From NCBI RefSeq assembly GCF_019748715.1, contig NZ_JACLBZ010000012.1, positions 62,001 through 126,000 of the forward strand: 64,000 nucleotides of DNA, in the 5' to 3' direction. Positions 58,401-64,000 of the stretch are shown here, piece after piece. Position numbers and translations under genes: made by a program. The notes below the pieces were generated by a model, which saw nothing but the letters and a program-made list of their open reading frames with translations, was not told the origin of the DNA and ran no database searches. This DNA is from Sporosarcina aquimarina (lineage in GTDB: Bacteria; Bacillota; Bacilli; Bacillales_A; Planococcaceae). The stretch's first letter is position 1, and the number at the start of each line of letters is the position of its first letter.

Positions 58401-58700
58401 TCACCCATTATAATCGAAAAACGAGCCCTTAAAAGGATGTTTAACTCGCTGTTCCGCTTTCTCCTGTTTTTCTCTCTTCTGCTGTTCAGATTGCTCATCT
58501 GGTTGGGAGTCGTCAGCATCCAGCTTGGCATATGGATCGGATTCAAGGACAGTTTCTTGGTTTTTAATCACTTGTTTTTCCATCGACGTATTGGCATGTT
58601 GCTGTGCAATTTGTGATTGTTGCTGTTTTTGCTCAGCAATTTTACCTGCTTCAAACGTTTTAGGTATGGCAATTTGCAATTCGATACTTTTCAAGCTCAT
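58401..58700 (-). CDS. Small conserved hypothetical protein between sigD and swrB
   Basis: 99-aa hydrophilic protein, not recognised with confidence. The first 15 residues (MSLKSIELQIAIPKT) look like a short conserved N-terminal motif; the rest is Gln/Glu/Lys-rich and probably unstructured or coiled. Its ATG overlaps the sigD stop by 4 bases and it ends 6 bases before swrB, so it is surely expressed with the motility operon. B. subtilis has no gene between sigD and swrB. A motility-related function is inferred only from position. Confidence 0.75.
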   Translation of the reverse strand: MSLKSIELQIAIPKTFEAGKIAEQKQQQSQIAQQHANTSMEKQVIKNQETVLESDPYAKLDADDSQPDEQSEQQKREKQEKAEQRVKHPFKGSFFDYNG

Positions 58701-59476
58701 AAAATCCCTCCATCCGTAATCTCAGCTGCCAACAATGAACGCAATTTAAACAAAGCTTTCGAATGAATCTGAGAAATTCTAGAAGTTGATAAACTTAAAA
58801 TTTCACCTATTTCCGTTAGTGTCATATCTTCTTGATAAAATAAACTTAAAACAAGCTGTTCATTTTCATTCAACTCTTTAATTTTTATCACCAGATCACT
58901 AATTAATTCTTCTTTGACAGCTAACTGTTCTGGTGTTTTTATGTGATCATCCCGTAAGACAAACGTTTGGTCATTCTGCTCGTCGTCATCGTTCATCTTT
59001 TCATCAATCGACAAAACGTTAGCAAAATACTGTTCATGAACAGTCTGGTAAACTTCATCCGCTGTCATGCCAAGATGATCTGCGACTTCTTCAGGCGTCA
59101 CGGACCGTAAATAAGATTGTTCGAGTTTGCTGATCTCCTCATCCAACTTTTTCGACTTTTCTCTGGAAGAACGCGATAGCCAGTCTTCTTTACGCAAGCC
59201 ATCTATAATTGTTCCTCGGATACGAAAGGATGCATACGTATCGAATTTCAAATCTCGGGTCGGGTCAAATTTTGTTAAAGCATCAAACAGGCCTTGATAG
59301 CCTAGAGATTTAATTTCATCTCGCGAGACATTTTTCGGCAACCCCGCACTAATTCGTTGAACGTGATAGTTCACTAATGGTGTGTATAGTTGGACTAGTG
59401 CGTCACCTGCATCAGGATCACGGTCTTCGAGCCATAACTTCCACTGATGCCGTTCAGTCGTTTCTTGCTTTGTCAT
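58697..59476 (-). CDS. sigD: RNA polymerase sigma factor SigD (FliA-type)
   Basis: Sigma-28-class factor for late flagellar, chemotaxis and autolysin genes. 259 aa from ATG at 59474-59476, behind AGGAAAGG; an in-frame GTG at 59485 abuts the ribosome-binding site. Regions 2 to 4 are complete: KFDPTRDLKFDTYASFRIRG (region 2), DGLRKEDWLSRSSREK, and the region 4 helix-turn-helix LTEIGEILSLSTSRISQIHS. It is separated from cheD by a terminator-like hairpin. Confidence 0.97.
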   Translation of the reverse strand: MTKQETTERHQWKLWLEDRDPDAGDALVQLYTPLVNYHVQRISAGLPKNVSRDEIKSLGYQGLFDALTKFDPTRDLKFDTYASFRIRGTIIDGLRKEDWLSRSSREKSKKLDEEISKLEQSYLRSVTPEEVADHLGMTADEVYQTVHEQYFANVLSIDEKMNDDDEQNDQTFVLRDDHIKTPEQLAVKEELISDLVIKIKELNENEQLVLSLFYQEDMTLTEIGEILSLSTSRISQIHSKALFKLRSLLAAEITDGGIL

Positions 59477-59551
59477 CGAATTCACGCCTTTCCTGTCAGC
59501 TACCGTCTGTCTACTTTTATCTCTTATCTAGTAGTATAGCAAATCTCCATA

Positions 59552-59581
59552 AAGAAAGGCGACTAATGAAATAGCCGCCTC
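59552..59581 (-). terminator. Attenuator-like hairpin between cheD and sigD
   Basis: Minus-strand AGGCGGCTA, 6-base loop, TAGTCGCCT: 9 pairs including one G-T, followed by TTCTTTAT. A modest T tract suggests partial termination before sigD. Confidence 0.55.
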
Positions 59582-59598
59582 TGTTTTACATTGAACGC

Positions 59599-60093
59599 TT
59601 AGATTTCCTGCGTACCCGCGTTAACGGTACGTATATGGAGAATACAAGTCTCCGGATCAAATTCAATCGTTCGTCCGCTCGATCCCCCGGTATCTTCTGA
59701 CACAATAGGAATGGAAAGTCTTTTCAATTCTGCTTTTACCGCTTCTACATTCCTTGGACCGATTCTGATCGTGTCATTGGAACCAAATTGGAACATTTGT
59801 GCGCCGCCAGCAATTTTCGCCTTCAGACTAAATGGCCGAACTCCTTTGGCTTTTAACATTTCCATCATGGCGTAAATCCCGGTATCCGCAAATTTAGCGA
59901 CGTTTATTTTTGTGGATTTTCCTAATTGGCTATCAGGCAACATGACGTGGACCATGCCTGCAATTTGCTTTGTTTTATCGTATAACACTACGCCTACACA
60001 CGAGCCCAGACCAGACGTACGGATTGTCTGGGGTGTTTTGGCTATATTCATATCCGCAATCCCGACACGTACTACTGTTTTTGTATTCAGCAT
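59599..60093 (-). CDS. cheD: Chemoreceptor glutamine deamidase CheD
   Basis: 164 aa. CheD deamidates receptor glutamines and, bound to CheC, increases CheC phosphatase activity. The catalytic triad is visible with family spacing: T26, C32 (GLGSCVGVV) and H49 (GMVHVMLPDS). Its start directly follows the cheC stop codon. Confidence 0.96.
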   Translation of the reverse strand: MLNTKTVVRVGIADMNIAKTPQTIRTSGLGSCVGVVLYDKTKQIAGMVHVMLPDSQLGKSTKINVAKFADTGIYAMMEMLKAKGVRPFSLKAKIAGGAQMFQFGSNDTIRIGPRNVEAVKAELKRLSIPIVSEDTGGSSGRTIEFDPETCILHIRTVNAGTQEI

Positions 60094-60726
60094 TTACAAA
60101 ACACCTAAAGAACTGAAAATCGTGCGATACGAGGGTGGGTCTGGTAATAAGAAAAAATGTCCCGCTAAACTCGAAATACCTTGTTCCCCTTCTTGCAAAA
60201 TTTCAGTTTCGATGACAATGACTTCATCGCTGTACTGAGATACTTCAATCAGCCCAAAACTGACGATCGCACCTACCATATCCACACTTAAAGAAGGTAC
60301 GGTTGGATAAATATTCAAAGAGGTGAAATCGGAAAGTGCAGATAAATAAGAACCTGAAAGAATATTACCTAATTCTTGCAATGCAGAAGCACCTAAACCT
60401 AAATCTTCTACTTGGGAAAACACAAATGTTGGATCGCCGATCAATTTACGAATAAACTCTGTAGCGGATTCAATCGTCAACACGAAGAACATACTGCCAG
60501 TCAAATCTCCTTCAATTCGCAAGAAAATCCCAGCAACAATCTTTTCAGTGCCTCCTGCAAGTTCGAACATTTCATCAAAGGAAACCAACTCTACATTTGG
60601 GACCCGCATATCAATCTTATGCCCTAGCAGCTGAGACAAAGATGTCGCTGCATGAGCTGCCCCTATGTTGCCGATTTCTTTTAACACATCGAGATGCATT
60701 TCAGTAATTTCATTGTCAGAGTTCAT
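60094..60726 (-). CDS. cheC: CheY-P phosphatase CheC
   Basis: 210 aa from ATG at 60724-60726, which has AAAGGTG 7 bases upstream inside the cheW end. Two ExxN phosphatase motifs are seen: LKEIGNIGAAHAATSL near the N-terminus and LQELGNILSGSYLSAL about 100 residues later. Both active sites therefore look intact. It works with CheD in Bacillus-type adaptation. Confidence 0.95.
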   Translation of the reverse strand: MNSDNEITEMHLDVLKEIGNIGAAHAATSLSQLLGHKIDMRVPNVELVSFDEMFELAGGTEKIVAGIFLRIEGDLTGSMFFVLTIESATEFIRKLIGDPTFVFSQVEDLGLGASALQELGNILSGSYLSALSDFTSLNIYPTVPSLSVDMVGAIVSFGLIEVSQYSDEVIVIETEILQEGEQGISSLAGHFFLLPDPPSYRTIFSSLGVL

Positions 60727-61183
60727 CTGCATTCACCTTTTTGATCGGTTGAAGCACTTTTTCTAAATTCAACATGACGAGCAGACGTTTATCCACTTTA
60801 GCCACCCCAGAAATGAATTCTGATTCTACAGAACCGACTACTTCCGGCTGAGGTCCAATCACGCTTGTAGGTACGTCCATGACATCATTGGCGTCGTCCA
60901 CGATTAAACCAACTTCCGAATCAGCATGTGAAACGATAATAATGCAGCTTGATTCATCAAATTCTTTTGGTTCCATATCAAAGCGTTCACGTAAATCTAC
61001 TACTGGCGTCACGACACCTCGCAAATTCAACACACCTTTAACATATGAAGGCATTCTAGGTACCCGTGTAATGGATAAAGATTTCTCAATTGATTCCACC
61101 ACATCCAAACCAATCGCATATTCCTTATTCATCAGTTGGAAGACAATTACTTTCATATCACTTACTTCAACAGCTTTTGCCAT
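60716..61183 (-). CDS. cheW: Chemotaxis coupling protein CheW
   Basis: 155 aa from ATG at 61181-61183, behind GAGGTGA; an in-frame GTG at 61195 is part of the ribosome-binding site. SH3-like CheW fold: VIVFQLMNKEYAIGLDVVES, then VKGVLNLRGVVTPVVDLRER. Couples chemoreceptors to CheA. Overlaps cheC by 11 bases. Confidence 0.96.
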   Translation of the reverse strand: MAKAVEVSDMKVIVFQLMNKEYAIGLDVVESIEKSLSITRVPRMPSYVKGVLNLRGVVTPVVDLRERFDMEPKEFDESSCIIIVSHADSEVGLIVDDANDVMDVPTSVIGPQPEVVGSVESEFISGVAKVDKRLLVMLNLEKVLQPIKKVNADEL

Positions 61184-61201
61184 GCTTCTAGTCACCTCGA
61201 T

Positions 61202-63277
61202 TTATTTAATCAGTGCATTACAGTCGACAATTAATGCCACTTGGCCGTTTCCGAGTATGGTGGCGCCTGATATTGCAAAAACACTCTGCAAGTAGTTTCC
61301 AAGCGATTTCAAAACAATTTCTTGTTGCCCGATAAATGAATCTACGACCAAGCCTGCTAGACTTTCTCCTTTGCGCACAATTACGATGGATTGGAAATCT
61401 TCCTCTTCGCGACGATTTTCCATTTCAAAAATCTCTTTTAAATCCACCAATGGCACGATAGTTCCTCTGAAATCAATGACTGGCTGATTGTGAGCGTTCA
61501 AAATATCTGATTTTTGAACGATTGCCGTTTCAATGATTGAAGAGAGAGGGATTGCATATATCTCTTGATCTAATTCCACTAGCATTACGGAAATGATTGA
61601 TAGTGTTAGCGGTAATTGAACTTGGAATAACGAGCCTTTACCTTCTTTGGAATCAATCGAAATATGGCCGCCAAGTGACTCGATTGTGCTTTTCACAACA
61701 TCCAAACCAACTCCGCGTCCCGAGACGTCTGTAATCGCTGCAGCAGTTGAGAAACCAGATGCCAGAATCAGTTCTGCTACTTGTCGGTCGGATAAAGTAG
61801 GCGCGATTTCTTCACTTACAATTCCTCGCTCGATCGCTTTGCCTAATACGCGCTCACGATTCACTCCGGCACCATCATCTTCCAGTTCAATAAATACATG
61901 GTTCCCTGAATGATAAGCCCTCAGCGTAACAGTGCCTTCTTCCGGCTTACCTTTCGCAATACGCTCCTCAGGACTCTCAATGCCATGATCTAGCGCATTT
62001 CGAATTAAGTGGACGAGCGGATCGCCGATTTCATCGATAACTGTCCGATCGAGTTCAGTTTCTGCACCGATGATTTCTAAATTTATTTTCTTGTTTAAAT
62101 CACGTGCCAACGTACGAACCATTTTAGGGAACCGATTGAAAACTGTCTCCACAGGAACCATCCGCATATTTAATATAATATTTTGTAGGTCGCCTGAAAC
62201 TCTCGTCATTCTTTCCACTGATTCATTCAATTCGGGGTTATGCAACTCACTTGCAATCGATTGAAGGCGCCCCCGATCAATGACGAGTTCTTCAAATAAG
62301 TTCATTAAGATGTCTAAACGATCGATGTTTACTCGGATAGTCTTATTTGAAGAGGCGTGATTCGTCTTCTTGACTTGAGTAGCTTCCTTTGGCGCAGCTT
62401 TTGCTTTCTCTGTTGCCGCAGGAAGGGTGTCTGCGATATTTGGTTTTTCTTGCGGTTGCTCATCATGCTGTTCAAATTCGATTTGTTTATATTTCTTGAT
62501 ATATTCATCTGTAATATGCTTAATACGAACTTCTTCGATTTCTGAAACCTTCATAATTTTAGCTTTCAAGTCGTCCGCATCTTCATGAGTCAATAAGACA
62601 ATCGTAAAGTTTTGATCGAACTCTTCGTTTTCAAGCTTCTCTACAGTCGGAACGGTTTTGATTACTTCGCCGGATTTTTCTAAGATCTCAAATGTCATGA
62701 ACACCCGGGCTACTTTCAGCAGACAATCCTCACGTAACTCAACAGTTATTTCGTAGGCATTAAAACCTTGTTCCGATGATTGCGAGATCACCGTCAATTC
62801 AAAGTCATCGTAGTGAATTCCTGACGACGTAACGACTGCGGTTGCACTCTCTTCCGTAGTGGCAGCAATTGATGCATTTTCTTCTAAGTCAAGCGGTTCT
62901 CCCGCCTCAATTCGATTTAGAGTATCCACTAAGACACTTACGTCTTTTTTCCCATTACCGCCTGCCTCGATATCGAGCACCATCAGTTCTAAATCATCGG
63001 CAGCTTCAAATACGACATCCAATATTTCAGTTGTTACGCTAATTTTGGAATTACGGATGGCATCCAAGACGTTTTCCATCTTATGTGTCAAGTCTGCTAT
63101 ATCTTCGTAGCCCATAGTTGCGGACATACCTTTCAATGTATGGGCTGCTCTGAAAATTTCATTGACAATTCCTAGATCGTCCGGGTTGTTTTCTAAAGCA
63201 AGCAATTGTTCGTTACATGCTTGCAAGTGTTCTTTACTTTCTTCGATGAACATATCCAAATACTGATTCGTATCCAA
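61202..63277 (-). CDS. cheA: Chemotaxis histidine kinase CheA
   Basis: 691 aa. The P1 Hpt domain has the phosphorylated His46 in IFRAAHTLKGMSATMG. The P2 CheY/CheB-docking domain is about residues 155-270. After a linker, the P3 dimer helices lead to the P4 kinase with N-box LVHLIRNALDHGIE and G-boxes DDGAGVN and DVSGRGVGLDVV. The CheW-like P5 is at the end. The start is TTG at 63275-63277 behind AGGGGG. It lies between cheB and cheW. Confidence 0.97.
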   Translation of the reverse strand: MDTNQYLDMFIEESKEHLQACNEQLLALENNPDDLGIVNEIFRAAHTLKGMSATMGYEDIADLTHKMENVLDAIRNSKISVTTEILDVVFEAADDLELMVLDIEAGGNGKKDVSVLVDTLNRIEAGEPLDLEENASIAATTEESATAVVTSSGIHYDDFELTVISQSSEQGFNAYEITVELREDCLLKVARVFMTFEILEKSGEVIKTVPTVEKLENEEFDQNFTIVLLTHEDADDLKAKIMKVSEIEEVRIKHITDEYIKKYKQIEFEQHDEQPQEKPNIADTLPAATEKAKAAPKEATQVKKTNHASSNKTIRVNIDRLDILMNLFEELVIDRGRLQSIASELHNPELNESVERMTRVSGDLQNIILNMRMVPVETVFNRFPKMVRTLARDLNKKINLEIIGAETELDRTVIDEIGDPLVHLIRNALDHGIESPEERIAKGKPEEGTVTLRAYHSGNHVFIELEDDGAGVNRERVLGKAIERGIVSEEIAPTLSDRQVAELILASGFSTAAAITDVSGRGVGLDVVKSTIESLGGHISIDSKEGKGSLFQVQLPLTLSIISVMLVELDQEIYAIPLSSIIETAIVQKSDILNAHNQPVIDFRGTIVPLVDLKEIFEMENRREEEDFQSIVIVRKGESLAGLVVDSFIGQQEIVLKSLGNYLQSVFAISGATILGNGQVALIVDCNALIK

Positions 63278-63292
63278 TGTAAAGCCCCCTAG

Positions 63293-64000
63293 TCACTTCA
63301 AATTTTCCATTATTGCCTCTGCGATCTGTTGAACATCTTTTATCTCATCGCTCAATCCTGCATCTATTATGGCTTTTGGCATCCCATAAACTACTGAGGT
63401 ATTCCTGGATTCCGCTATCGTCACCGTCTTGCACGAAGAGCGTAATAACTCCATGCCTTCTTTCCCATCAAAACCCATTCCGGTCATAATAGCCGTAACA
63501 TACTCTAATTCCGGATGCTTGGCGGCTGATTCCAATAAAACATTGACTGCTGGGCGATGTCCGGAACGCGGAGCTTCATTGCCGTCCAGCAAGACTCTAT
63601 AACCTGCAACTGTTTTTTCAAACTTTAAATGCAGCCCGCCTGGAGCGACATATGCTGTTCCGTTATATAGTAACTCTCCATTTTCAGCTTCTTTCACAGT
63701 GATTTCACTCAATCCATTTAAGCGTTCAGCTAGCGACTTTGTGAATCCCGGCGGCATATGCTGAACAATTAAAATAGGTGCAGGAAAATCCGCAGGTAGG
63801 CGTGTAATCACTTCTTGTAAGGCTCGAGGCCCCCCTGTCGATGTGCCTATTATAACAAACGTTTTGGTAGTTTGGGCTTTATTTTTAGAAAAACTTGCTA
63901 AATTAGCAGGCATTTCTGTGACACTATTCATTCTGACTGGGGCTTCCTTCTTTTCTGCTGGTAGTGTATAGCGAGTTTTCTTCGGTGTTATTTTCCTAGT
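63293..64000 (-). CDS. cheB: Chemoreceptor methylesterase CheB (partial, C-terminal part)
   Basis: The reading frame stays open to the right edge, so only the last 236 codons are seen: a Lys-rich linker and the CheB methylesterase domain. The catalytic motifs are present: IGTSTGGP with the active serine, QHMPPGFTKSLAERLN with the histidine, and TGMGFDGKEGM with the aspartate. The N-terminal receiver domain is expected outside the window. An internal ATG at 63931 is not the likely start. Confidence 0.95.
   Translation of the reverse strand, partial: TRKITPKKTRYTLPAEKKEAPVRMNSVTEMPANLASFSKNKAQTTKTFVIIGTSTGGPRALQEVITRLPADFPAPILIVQHMPPGFTKSLAERLNGLSEITVKEAENGELLYNGTAYVAPGGLHLKFEKTVAGYRVLLDGNEAPRSGHRPAVNVLLESAAKHPELEYVTAIMTGMGFDGKEGMELLRSSCKTVTIAESRNTSVVYGMPKAIIDAGLSDEIKDVQQIAEAIMENLK

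Overview
The window is 64 kb of chromosome from a motile, endospore-forming Gram-positive bacterium of the order Bacillales. Gene order is close to the Bacillus subtilis mutL-to-cheB region, read backwards. Protein divergence, the guanosine-transporter operon placed next to ymfF, and several absent B. subtilis neighbours suggest a Planococcaceae-type genome such as Sporosarcina. That family assignment is inference; membership of the Bacillales is well supported. All 58 genes called lie on the minus strand, so transcription runs from position 64000 towards 1. No insertion sequence, prophage, CRISPR array, rRNA or tRNA was seen.

Layout in transcription order. 64000-57900: the end of a flagellar/chemotaxis operon (cheB-cheA-cheW-cheC-cheD-sigD-unknown-swrB). 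57750-50480: translation and envelope genes (rpsB, tsf, pyrH, frr, uppS, cdsA, dxr, rseP). 50460-44396: proS and polC. 43850-36049: the nusA-infB transcription/translation operon (rimP-nusA-ylxR-ylxQ-infB-ylxP-rbfA-truB-ribF-rpsO). 35905-28664: pnp, mlpA, ymxH, the dipicolinate genes spoVFA/spoVFB, asd and dapA. 28274-24149: rnjB and spoIIIE. 24015-18295: a GntR regulator and the nupNOPQ guanosine ABC transporter. 18003-12216: ymfF-ymfH-ymfI-ymfK-rodZ-pgsA. 12199-6447: cinA, recA with an SOS box, rny, ymdB and spoVS. 6287-1: miaB, ricA, cotE, mutS and partial mutL.

These genes link DNA repair (MutS, MutL, RecA), RNA processing and decay (RNase Y, RNase J2, PNPase), ribosome assembly, isoprenoid/phospholipid synthesis, sporulation (SpoIIIE, SpoVFAB, SpoVS, CotE) and motility (SigD, Che proteins, SwrB). 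RicA is known to work with RNase Y.

The coding content is conventional. The unexplained signal is in the gaps: (1) a 121-bp structured repeat, in tandem between polC and rimP and again 26 kb away after nupQ, with conserved internal loops and stems whose sequence changes while pairing is kept; (2) a roughly 300-nt leader in front of rny with a 13-bp long-range helix; (3) a long leader in front of rnjB; (4) inverted repeats at the GntR/nup operon; (5) an apparent CTG start for cotE. Starts were chosen by eye from ribosome-binding sites and remembered family N-termini, and all matches to families are from memory.
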